Source: an uncultured Ignavibacteriota bacterium (lineage in GTDB: Bacteria; Bacteroidota; Ignavibacteria; UBA10030; UBA8401). Taken from it: 64,000 nt of DNA. The notes under the pieces are model-generated. The model did not search any database. It saw only the letters and a program-made list of their open reading frames with translations, and was not told the DNA's origin. The stretch lies in contig CAIOTF010000054.1 in the NCBI GenBank assembly GCA_903861125.1, positions 62,001 to 126,000 on the forward strand. The letters run 5' to 3'. Both the position numbers and the translations under genes were made by a program. Below, piece by piece: positions 44,047 to 52,913 of the stretch. The first letter of the stretch is position 1, and every line of letters starts with the position of its first letter.

Positions 44047-44304
44047 ATGGCACATAAAAAAGGGGCCGGAAGTACTAAGAACGGACGCGACAGTAATGCG
44101 CAGCGTCTTGGTGTAAAGCGTTTCGGCGGCGAATTGGTCAGCGCGGGAGAGATCCTGGTACGTCAACGCGGAACAAAATTTCATCCGGGCGATAATGTCG
44201 GACGCGGCGGAGACGATACCTTGTTTGCACTGAAAACAGGACGCGTGAAATTCCATATGATCAGTAAAACACGTCAGGCTGTTTCTATTATCCTTGCACA
44301 GTAA
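44047..44304 (+). CDS. rpmA: 50S ribosomal protein L27
   Basis: An 85-residue bL27 protein. It begins [24 protein letters not shown], matching the family without the longer N-terminal propeptide found in Firmicutes, and has [10 protein letters not shown]. It reaches toward the peptidyl-transferase centre. A GAGGAG ribosome site and a downstream terminator define the end of the rplU-rpmA unit. Confidence 0.95.
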   Translation: MAHKKGAGSTKNGRDSNAQRLGVKRFGGELVSAGEILVRQRGTKFHPGDNVGRGGDDTLFALKTGRVKFHMISKTRQAVSIILAQ

Positions 44305-44332
44305 GTTTTACAGACAATGATTATGTTGTATG

Positions 44333-44357
44333 AAGCGTCCGCCCTTGGTGGACGCTT
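44333..44357 (+). terminator. Rho-independent terminator after rpmA
   Basis: An eight-base-pair stem AAGCGTCC / GGACGCTT with a nine-base loop is followed by TTTTTATTTT. It lies 28 bases after the rpmA stop codon and separates the ribosomal genes from malate dehydrogenase. Confidence 0.85.
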
Positions 44358-44473
44358 TTTTTATTTTGGGTCATGTTCAGGTGGTAACAATCGTGCTTCG
44401 GCGGACTTGACGCTAACCCGAAAATTGAACAGACCTTCAACACATTAATGAAGAAAGCGTTACTTCACATTAA

Positions 44474-45412
<939 letters not shown>

Positions 45413-45440
45413 GAACAATGCTGTAGATTGCTTGTTTAAC

Positions 45441-45472
45441 AAAATGCCCCACAGATTTTTGCGGGGCATTTT
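45441..45472 (+). terminator. Terminator between mdh and the RsbW-type gene
   Basis: A ten-base stem AAAATGCCCC / GGGGCATTTT with a twelve-base loop is followed by TTTATTTTTT. It ends mdh transcription and, being flanked by A and T runs, might also act on the convergent gene at 45510. Confidence 0.85.
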
Positions 45473-45509
45473 TATTTTTTCTTAGACCAAATTACTTACC
45501 AGGAAAATC

Positions 45510-45920
45510 CTACAGTTTCATCACCATCGTCACTTCGTTCCCCTTTTTATTATACTTCACGGACTGCATGAATGCCTTCATCAGAAATACGCCGCGGCCT
45601 CCGGTATTCAACAGATTCTCCTCCTTCAGCGGATTTGCAACAGCATCAGGTGCAAAACCTTCCCCTTCATCCTTCACTTTTACCGTCAGCGTTTTCCCTT
45701 TCATGGAACAGCTCAGTGTGACATATTTAGATTCATTATTTTTGTTGCCGTGAATAACGCCATTGTTGACCGCCTCCGTTACGGAGACAAGCAGCGCATG
45801 CAGTTTTTCTTCCGGCAGCTGAAATTTATCATTCATCGTGCGGAAAAATTCCTCCACAAGATTGATGTTCTTTCGGCTGCTGGGAATTGAAAGTTTGTAT
45901 ATCCGGTCTTTTGCTGTCAT
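45510..45920 (-). CDS. RsbW-type anti-sigma factor / histidine-kinase-like ATPase
   Basis: A 136-residue HATPase domain protein. The N box is VSVTEAVNNGVIHGN, the G1 box is VKDEGEGFAP, and the G2 region is NTGGRGVFLMKAF. Such proteins phosphorylate an antagonist (STAS domain) and bind a sigma factor in partner switching. No STAS or sigma-B-like gene is near in this window, so its partner is unknown. Its start is 31 bases from the stop of the barrel gene. Confidence 0.85.
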   Translation of the reverse strand: MTAKDRIYKLSIPSSRKNINLVEEFFRTMNDKFQLPEEKLHALLVSVTEAVNNGVIHGNKNNESKYVTLSCSMKGKTLTVKVKDEGEGFAPDAVANPLKEENLLNTGGRGVFLMKAFMQSVKYNKKGNEVTMVMKL

Positions 45921-45951
45921 TGTCCGTTCATTGTATTTTCAGATGTTCCTG

Positions 45952-47850
45952 TTAAAAATAATACCGCACATTCATGGACATATTGGAATATTCCTGCACT
46001 CTTCCGCCGCTTTGATGCTGAAACTCTTTCCACCCCCGTATCTCAACCAGCGAAATTGGGGAGAGATGTATTGCGATACTTGTTGTCGGTCCGGCGCTGA
46101 GAAACGTGCTTTCAAACTGCCGGGTGTTGTTCACATATTTGAATTTCTTCTGTGCAAACGAGCGGAAGCCGAACGCAAAATACCATCGACCATCAATGGA
46201 GTAACGGAACTGCGGCGAAAAAGTTACTTCTTCGATCCGCTGCAGAGGCCGTTCGGAAAATTCCTGCCAGCGGAGTTCTCCCCGTTCGAAGACCCGTACG
46301 TAGGCCACCACGTCCAAGCCGACCCGTTTCGTCATATCATACGAGGTAGAATCAAGAAATGCAACCTGCCGATACGAATAACTTTTTACCGACGGAATGA
46401 GCGATTCAAAATCGAATACCGTATAATTGGCAAGCACTTCAAATGCATTAAACATTCTAAAATTCTCGGACGGACGGTAGGACATATCGGGGGTCAACCG
46501 GAATATCCTGTTCCAATTGTTGTTGGCACTTTTATCGCGTAAAAGATAGACAAGATGCGCGATGGTGGCCTCAGCCGTGAGCGAAGCGGAAAAAACCGAA
46601 CTAAACCGGTGCGTCTCCTTTAAAGAAATATTCACCAGCAATTCATCCCGGTCGTCCGTGTTGACCGTATCGGGCGTATCATACCGGAGAATGCTGGCTG
46701 AACTTAAGAACAATACTTGATCGGCCGGCGAAATATCGCTGAACACATTCACGCTGACCATGGTCCGGAATGCCGTATTGTCCAGACGCGATTCCTGGCG
46801 TGCGCGGCTATCCTGAACATTGTTGTCTATGCCGTTAATTTTTTCGATACGATGTTTTTCATCCCTCTCGGCTATTCGAAATCCCAACGATGCAAGAGTC
46901 GACTGCATTGCATAATTTATTTTCATTCCCCCTTCAATATTGAATTCATTCACCGCCGTATTAAATGAAACAGAGGACGGATCGCTCAGCACATTGTAAC
47001 GAAATGCGTTTTTAATCGAACGGGATTCAACATTGACGGTAAGTTCCGTGCCAAGACCCTCCCCCACATCGTAGACCAGAATATTTTCCACGCCGTATAA
47101 TTGTTCGCTCCGTGAACGGATGTTGGACGAAACACCAAATACACTTTTTACCGTATCGGCTGCCGTAATAAAAAATTCACTTTGGTTGCGGATCCAATGC
47201 ACGCGGACACTATCCGTGGAACCCTGTGCAAATTGAGTTGCAATGTTCACTCCGGCACTGTCGTTCTTGAAGTAGCGTCTGCCAAGATCGCTTTGATTAA
47301 GGTGTCCCGACATTTCCGCCCGATAACCGCCAATATCAAGCGAATCTGCGTTTGCATACAAACGGTAGTTCAGTCCGTTATCGGTCTCACGCTGCTGTTT
47401 GTCATATCTCATTCCGAGAAGCGGTGTGATGGAAATGTTCGGCTCGGGCTGATAGGTTATTCCCATAACACCGGAATGGATTCCGGCATTGCTGCTTCCG
47501 AGCGTTTGTTTGTCCGAAAGGATGAATGACTGCGATTCAATGGCAAGAGAAAGCGGTTCCGAGATCTTCTTCGATGCACTGAGCGAGATATTCTGCTCAT
47601 CGCGGAAAGAACTGTACTGACTACGGATGAACGAGGAAGTAAATTTTTCGCTGAGGTTGACGAACTGATCGGAATCATTGTACCGGTACGCGGCATCGGC
47701 GTTCCAGAGATAGGTATTGACATTCCGTTCGAACCGAAGTGCTGCAATATTTGAGTCGGGCAATAGAGGTACACGTGAATGGAATCCCGTTTGCGCAAAC
47801 GCAGAGGTAAGAACAAAAAGAAATGCCGCTGTCGGTATTCGAACGTTCAT
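45952..47850 (-). CDS. Outer-membrane beta-barrel protein of unknown function
   Basis: A 632-residue protein with a signal peptide (ending in SAFAQ) and then many alternating amphipathic strands with aromatic girdles, ending in YSNMSMNVRYYF; a C-terminal Phe is a usual barrel assembly signal. No plug or TonB box is seen. Its ATG overlaps the stop of the epimerase gene as ATGA, an unusual pairing. It is large enough for about 26-30 strands, though the number is a guess. Confidence 0.75.
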   Translation of the reverse strand: MNVRIPTAAFLFVLTSAFAQTGFHSRVPLLPDSNIAALRFERNVNTYLWNADAAYRYNDSDQFVNLSEKFTSSFIRSQYSSFRDEQNISLSASKKISEPLSLAIESQSFILSDKQTLGSSNAGIHSGVMGITYQPEPNISITPLLGMRYDKQQRETDNGLNYRLYANADSLDIGGYRAEMSGHLNQSDLGRRYFKNDSAGVNIATQFAQGSTDSVRVHWIRNQSEFFITAADTVKSVFGVSSNIRSRSEQLYGVENILVYDVGEGLGTELTVNVESRSIKNAFRYNVLSDPSSVSFNTAVNEFNIEGGMKINYAMQSTLASLGFRIAERDEKHRIEKINGIDNNVQDSRARQESRLDNTAFRTMVSVNVFSDISPADQVLFLSSASILRYDTPDTVNTDDRDELLVNISLKETHRFSSVFSASLTAEATIAHLVYLLRDKSANNNWNRIFRLTPDMSYRPSENFRMFNAFEVLANYTVFDFESLIPSVKSYSYRQVAFLDSTSYDMTKRVGLDVVAYVRVFERGELRWQEFSERPLQRIEEVTFSPQFRYSIDGRWYFAFGFRSFAQKKFKYVNNTRQFESTFLSAGPTTSIAIHLSPISLVEIRGWKEFQHQSGGRVQEYSNMSMNVRYYF

Positions 47851-48704
47851 TGCTTCTTTAGCAGATCGTTCACGGAATATTGCGGTTCATATCCCAGCAG
47901 ACGTTTTGCTTTCCCGTGTGAGATGATCGCGGAAGCACCGGAATAATCACCGGCATATTTTTGCACTTCCGGATAAAATTGCAATAGCAGATCTTTGGAT
48001 TCTTTTCCCGTCCAATTTTCCCGTGCAGTGATAAAAAATATCTCATGAAGATTCTCAAGATCGTGTTCGAGCGCTAACCGGTGTGCACGCGCAACATCAT
48101 ACACGTGAACGTATGTCCAGAGATTCTTATGCCAATTGCGGTATTCGTTCACCAGTGTTGCGTAGAAGGGAAGTTGTTCCTGTTCAGGAACCCAGATCCA
48201 CGGTTCGCGCAGACAAACCGTGCGGATCCCGTATTTGGCCGAATATGTCCTGCAGATCTGCTCGCCAATCACTTTGCTCAGTCCATACGGATCCTGCGGA
48301 CGCATTGGATGGAGTTCATCGATCGGAATGTATTCCGGCACCATCCGGTTCACCATGAAGGCAAAACCAAGGGTCGATTCACTCGACGTAAACACTACTT
48401 TTTTAATGCCGTTTCGTGCGGCAGATTCAAGAACATTGAACGTTCCGTTCACGTTTACATGGAAAACGCGTTCGGCTGGATCGTTCAGCGGATGAGGGAT
48501 TCCGGCAGTGTGAACAACGGCATCGTATCCTTTCATCGCCTGCTCAACATCCTGAAGAATACACATGTCCGTTTTGTGAAAGACAACATTCTTCTGTTTG
48601 GGGGGATTCAGATCCAGAACGCCGACGGAATGTGCGTGTGCCAGCAGTTCGTCGACGATGTATTTTCCGACAGATCCGCTGCCGCCGGTCACGAGAATGT
48701 TCAT
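47847..48704 (-). CDS. NAD-dependent epimerase/dehydratase
   Basis: A 285-residue extended SDR protein. The cofactor loop is GGSGSVGKY near residue 7 and the active site has YGLSK (YxxxK) with a Ser in FTSSEST. It resembles UDP-glucose 4-epimerase-like proteins of uncertain substrate. It is translationally coupled to the outer-membrane barrel gene that follows. Confidence 0.85.
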   Translation of the reverse strand: MNILVTGGSGSVGKYIVDELLAHAHSVGVLDLNPPKQKNVVFHKTDMCILQDVEQAMKGYDAVVHTAGIPHPLNDPAERVFHVNVNGTFNVLESAARNGIKKVVFTSSESTLGFAFMVNRMVPEYIPIDELHPMRPQDPYGLSKVIGEQICRTYSAKYGIRTVCLREPWIWVPEQEQLPFYATLVNEYRNWHKNLWTYVHVYDVARAHRLALEHDLENLHEIFFITARENWTGKESKDLLLQFYPEVQKYAGDYSGASAIISHGKAKRLLGYEPQYSVNDLLKKQ

Positions 48705-48732
48705 GGGGGATCGTCCTCTATTCCCTTAAAAG

Positions 48733-48748
48733 GGAACATTTTTGTTCC
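48733..48748 (-). terminator. Small hairpin after the SIMPL gene
   Basis: GGAACA / TGTTCC with a four-base loop lies between the SIMPL gene and the epimerase gene, and overlaps a second possible stem TTCCCTT / AAGGGAA at 48721-48736. On the minus strand CCTTTTAA follows. It may be a weak terminator; the two stems exclude each other, so attenuation is also possible. Confidence 0.35.
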
Positions 48749-48797
48749 GTTATTGCAGTCCAATGCAGGAAAAATCAGGATGTCGCGTTTCTTTCCA

Positions 48798-49487
48798 TTA
48801 TTTCAGATCCCAGACAATCGTCACTTCATCCGAGAATGATACTTCCTTCACGTCGAAACCGGATGCCTGATCAGAATCTGCCGCACCGCGTTTGAGCATT
48901 GCCGTCTGATAGACCGGTGTCTGCGCCATTGTTCCATACAAAATATGCTTTACGGTGCCGATCTTTTGCTGCGCAGCTGCTGCCAGGATTGCTGCTTTCG
49001 ATTGCGCATCTTTCACTGCGCGGTCCAGCAGTTCATTCTTTACCTGTTTCGCTTTTTCATCGGACACAATGAATTGAAAAGAGAAACGGACGTCGTTCTC
49101 GCTACCCATGAATGATGTGATGATCGCGGCAATCTTTTCTTTGGTGTTAGGAAATTCCACTGCGATCGTTTGCCGGGCAGCATACCCTTTGTCAATATTG
49201 GAATTATTTTCCCACACCACATTTTTGGAAACGTTAAAATCGGTTGTTTTAATATCTTCCTTTTTGAATCCGGTCATCTGCAGTTGTGTAATAAGCAGTT
49301 CTGTTTTTTGGTTCAGTAGTTTTACCGCCTCGGCAAATTTTGGATTGACTACTGTGGCATCAATCGTCAGCACGCCAAGATCGGGAATGGTTGTATAGGA
49401 TCCGGATCCTTTTACTTCAAGGGTCCGTTCGCCGGGCTGAGAAAAAACTGCAGCCGAAAAAATGAGAATGGCAATGAACTGTTTCAT
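48798..49487 (-). CDS. SIMPL (DUF541) domain protein, exported
   Basis: A 229-residue protein with a signal peptide (ending AVFSQ) and a SIMPL domain: RTLEVKGSGSYTTIPDLGVLTIDATV at the start and the helical AVKDAQSKAAILAAAAQQKIGTVKHI segment later. Proteins of this family are periplasmic or surface-linked with unclear roles, sometimes tied to oxidative stress. The gene has an AGGAAACGC ribosome site. It stands alone between the CDGSH gene and the epimerase unit. Confidence 0.85.
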   Translation of the reverse strand: MKQFIAILIFSAAVFSQPGERTLEVKGSGSYTTIPDLGVLTIDATVVNPKFAEAVKLLNQKTELLITQLQMTGFKKEDIKTTDFNVSKNVVWENNSNIDKGYAARQTIAVEFPNTKEKIAAIITSFMGSENDVRFSFQFIVSDEKAKQVKNELLDRAVKDAQSKAAILAAAAQQKIGTVKHILYGTMAQTPVYQTAMLKRGAADSDQASGFDVKEVSFSDEVTIVWDLK

Positions 49488-49556
49488 AAGCGTTTCCTCG
49501 ATGTCAGCTGTAATGAAAGCGGTGACTCATGAACACAGCATCCATCAGTATTGTAT

Positions 49557-49790
49557 TTATTGTTTTGGTGTGATCGGGGGGAGTTCGTATGCCTCGCACA
49601 CGGATTGAAAACCGCCGGATTTATGTGCAGCATCGCAGAACGGTTTCGTTTTGCTGAGTCCGCATCGGCACAGCGAGATTCGTGTCCGCCCGTTTAGATT
49701 ATAACGGTTGCCGTTCATATCAACGATCTCAATATCTTCCCCTTCAAGACGAAAGCTTCCGTTATTATTCACAACTATCTTTGTTCCCAT
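49557..49790 (-). CDS. CDGSH-type iron-sulfur protein
   Basis: A 77-residue protein with the [2Fe-2S] site C-R-C-G-L-S-K-T-K-P-F-C-D-A-A-H; the three Cys and one His ligands are kept, though the family's G-S is A-A. Proteins of this type move electrons or clusters. The stop codon of the upstream permease and the start of this gene are one base apart, so it is co-transcribed with the ABC export operon. Confidence 0.85.
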   Translation of the reverse strand: MGTKIVVNNNGSFRLEGEDIEIVDMNGNRYNLNGRTRISLCRCGLSKTKPFCDAAHKSGGFQSVCEAYELPPITPKQ

Positions 49791-49791
49791 A

Positions 49792-50964
49792 TTATGATGC
49801 CCTCAATGCGTTGATGATGTTCATGCGCGAAGCACGAACTGCCGGCAAAAATCCGCCGAAGACCCCCATGATCAGTGAGAAGAGAAGTGTTGATCCTACG
49901 ATACGAAGTGACAAGGAAAATCCGAAGGCAAGTTCCGAAAACGTTCCGAAATTTGTCGTTGAGAATGAGACAAACTGCATGAATGACGCAAGGATCAATC
50001 CGATCACTCCGCCGACGAATGATAATGCAAGAGCTTCGATCAGGAATGCGGTGAGAATGCTCCGGCGCCGGAAACCGAGTGCGCGCAGCGTGCCGATCTC
50101 CACTGTCCGGTTTGCCACGGCGGCGTACATTGTTATCATTGCGCCAATCATTGCACCAAAGCTGAAGATGATGGTGATGACCAGTCCGAGCGCTTTAATG
50201 AATACCGCCATTCCCGCCGATTGTTCAAGGTAAAACTGCTGTTCCCGTTTCACTTCCAGATCCTGCAGACGCTGTTCGGTCTCCAGTTTTGTTTTGATCG
50301 TTTCGTAATCGTTGATATTCTTCAGCTTGAATGTGTACGAAGAGAATGTTGCTGTACGGCCGAATTCCTGCATAATGTTATCAGCATCCGCCCATATTTC
50401 TGATGCAAATCCGGTTTTTCCCGCCTCGGCTACCCCGACGACCGTCCACAACTTTGATCCGATTTGTACCTGCTGTCCGATATCGATATTCTCAAATTGA
50501 TCGTGGATCTTGTTTCCGATGACGATCTCCATTGAACCCTGCCGGAACCATCTTCCCTCTTGTATCGAAACCTGAGAACGGAGAGAAAATGCGCCCGGTG
50601 AAACTCCGCGCACCGTGATGTTTCCCATATCATTCGTTTGTTTCTTCCGCAAATTGATGATCGTAACAACATCGGACGTGCCGAACGGTTTCCCGTCGTT
50701 CGTTACGGCAATTTCGGAAAATGTTGAAATAATGCCGATCTGATCACGGCTGACTGCGCTGAGCATCTCGCCGGATGAACCTTTGCGAAGAATAATGACG
50801 TTATCATTTGAACCTGTTGCCACCATCGTGTCTTCAACTCCCTGCGCGAGCATCAGAACAGCGGCAAACACAAAGACAACAAGCGCAATGCCGGTAACGG
50901 TCAGCGCCGTTGTTAACCGCCGGGTCCAAAGATTTCGGATATTGTACGAAAATGGGATCTTCAT
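49792..50964 (-). CDS. MacB/FtsX-type ABC permease (second copy)
   Basis: A 390-residue permease with one N-terminal helix (TALTVTGIALVVFVFAAVL), a periplasmic domain of about 220 residues and three C-terminal helices, the FtsX/MacB topology. The C-terminal part contains RTVEIGTLRALGFRRRSIL, the coupling-helix string. It lies 33 bases after a related permease and would form a heterodimer with it, driven by the ATPase at 52206. Confidence 0.85.
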   Translation of the reverse strand: MKIPFSYNIRNLWTRRLTTALTVTGIALVVFVFAAVLMLAQGVEDTMVATGSNDNVIILRKGSSGEMLSAVSRDQIGIISTFSEIAVTNDGKPFGTSDVVTIINLRKKQTNDMGNITVRGVSPGAFSLRSQVSIQEGRWFRQGSMEIVIGNKIHDQFENIDIGQQVQIGSKLWTVVGVAEAGKTGFASEIWADADNIMQEFGRTATFSSYTFKLKNINDYETIKTKLETEQRLQDLEVKREQQFYLEQSAGMAVFIKALGLVITIIFSFGAMIGAMITMYAAVANRTVEIGTLRALGFRRRSILTAFLIEALALSFVGGVIGLILASFMQFVSFSTTNFGTFSELAFGFSLSLRIVGSTLLFSLIMGVFGGFLPAVRASRMNIINALRAS

Positions 50965-50997
50965 AAAAAATTTACTGTATGTTTAAAAAATATTACA

Positions 50998-52161
50998 TCA
51001 ACCGATCTGCCGTAATCCGTCAACGATTGTCATCCGCGCAGAACGGTATGCCGGAAAGATCGCTGCGACCACTCCGACAAGAACGGCAAACGACATCGCC
51101 ATAACCATTGTTGAAACGGCAACTTTGAACACCGGAAAGAGCGTTGAGAATTGCGCGCCGAATCCCTGGCATATGGGAAACGTCAACAACAGGCCGACTG
51201 TTCCGCCGATCATTGAAATGAAAAGCGATTCCCCCGCAATCAAACCGACAATGTGAAACGACGTAAAGCCCAGGGTCTTCAAAACCGCATATTCGCGGAT
51301 GCGTTCCCGTGCCGACATGATGATGGTATTTGCGAGCACCATTAAAATGATGCCGATGATAACGTACGAAACCAGTTCAAGCGATGTAATGATCGCACCG
51401 GAGAGAGAAACGAAACTTTGCTGGAATGCTTTTTCCGTTTCCGTTTTTGTCTTGGCGGCGGAATTGGCGAAAATAGCATCGACCGCTTCCGAGACCGCCG
51501 GTGCCTCGTTCATATTTCCGATCTGAATGATATACCAACCTACATGATCGGTGGCCCACGATGCGACCTGCCGGCTTCGCTCATTCAGATATTCCCATTG
51601 AAAGAACATTTGTGTTTCATCCGCCGATTTATCCTTGCCGGAATAAACTCCTGCTACAACAAATTGCCACTCCCCGGGATAAATATCTCCGGTAACATTG
51701 ATGATATCGCCGATCTTGAAACCGTATTTTTCCACAAGTTTTTTTCCGACAATACACGAGTTCCGCTGCTTCTTGAAGTTTGTCAATTGTTCCTGCGGAA
51801 CGGTATATTCCGTGTACACATCGAAGATCGTTTCGGGATCCACGGCTACACGCGGAAAGAAATTCTCGAACCTCTGGTCCTTGAATGTTCCCTGGAACCA
51901 GTTTGCAAACGATACCTTTGTTACGCCGGGAATTGCTTCAATCTGACTTCGGTACGAATACGGAAGAGGAAAGATAAATGAAACGGCGTGCCGTGTTATC
52001 AATCTGTTCGCCGACGATGCTTCCACCCCGTACGACCACGATGTCACCACCGTGCGCAGAAGGCCGAATGCAAGTACCGCAACCGCAATACCGAGCATGG
52101 TCAGCAGACTCCGCAATTTATGACGGAGAAAATTTTTATAGATAAGCTTCAATACATTCAT
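50998..52161 (-). CDS. MacB/FtsX-type ABC permease (first copy)
   Basis: A 387-residue permease with the N-terminal string LRSLLTMLGIAVAVLAFGL, a periplasmic MacB domain and three C-terminal helices with RERIREYAVLKTLGFTSFHI. It resembles the neighbour at 49792 but is clearly a separate paralogue. It starts 44 bases after the ATPase gene. Confidence 0.85.
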   Translation of the reverse strand: MNVLKLIYKNFLRHKLRSLLTMLGIAVAVLAFGLLRTVVTSWSYGVEASSANRLITRHAVSFIFPLPYSYRSQIEAIPGVTKVSFANWFQGTFKDQRFENFFPRVAVDPETIFDVYTEYTVPQEQLTNFKKQRNSCIVGKKLVEKYGFKIGDIINVTGDIYPGEWQFVVAGVYSGKDKSADETQMFFQWEYLNERSRQVASWATDHVGWYIIQIGNMNEAPAVSEAVDAIFANSAAKTKTETEKAFQQSFVSLSGAIITSLELVSYVIIGIILMVLANTIIMSARERIREYAVLKTLGFTSFHIVGLIAGESLFISMIGGTVGLLLTFPICQGFGAQFSTLFPVFKVAVSTMVMAMSFAVLVGVVAAIFPAYRSARMTIVDGLRQIG

Positions 52162-52205
52162 AACGTTGTTCTTTATTTTTCAAAAGAGGTATCGAATCGA
52201 ACAGA

Positions 52206-52883
52206 TCAATTGGCGGTCAGTTCGCCTTTATCCAAATGCCGGATGATGCGTGCGCTTTGGGCAGCATGCGGATCGTGCGTTACCATAATGATCGTTTTCT
52301 TAAATTCCTTGTTCAGGCGTTCCAGCAGTGTCAGGATCTCTTCGGCCGATTTCCTGTCGAGATCTCCCGTCGGTTCATCGCCGATCAGCACCGTCGGGTC
52401 AGTCACTACGGCGCGGGCAATGGCTACGCGCTGCTGCTGTCCGCCGGAGAGCTGTTTCGGATAATGCTCCATCCGGTCATCAAGACCGACAACCTTCAGC
52501 ACCATTTCAACGCGCTCTTTTCTTTCTTTCTTTGTCAGATTCGTAAGCAGCAGCGGCAGTTCGACATTTTCGTATGCCGTGAGCACGGGAAGAAGGTTGT
52601 AGAACTGGAACACAAATCCGATATTCCGCGACCGCCATTTTGCCAGCGCGGATTCATTCAGCCGTGAAATGTCGGTTCCCGCAATAACAATTGCGCCACT
52701 CGTCGGCTGGTCGATGCCCGAGATAAGATTGAGCAGGGTCGTCTTGCCGGAACCGGACGGCCCCATCAATGCAAGAAACTCCCCTTCGGGAACATCAAGC
52801 GAAATATTTTGAAGAACAGGGATTTCCAGTGTATCGCGATGATACACTTTTGTAACATTTTTAACTTCGACAAGAGTTGCCAT
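52206..52883 (-). CDS. LolD/MacB-type ABC ATPase
   Basis: A 225-residue ATPase with Walker A GPSGSGKTTLLNLI, the LSGGQQQRVAIARA signature, Walker B VLIGDEPTGDLD and the switch His in VTHDPHAAQ. It powers the two FtsX-type permeases. It follows the C39-like gene by 30 bases. Confidence 0.9.
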   Translation of the reverse strand: MATLVEVKNVTKVYHRDTLEIPVLQNISLDVPEGEFLALMGPSGSGKTTLLNLISGIDQPTSGAIVIAGTDISRLNESALAKWRSRNIGFVFQFYNLLPVLTAYENVELPLLLTNLTKKERKERVEMVLKVVGLDDRMEHYPKQLSGGQQQRVAIARAVVTDPTVLIGDEPTGDLDRKSAEEILTLLERLNKEFKKTIIMVTHDPHAAQSARIIRHLDKGELTAN

Positions 52884-52913
52884 AAGAGAATAGTGTTGTT
52901 GTAAGAAGGAATA

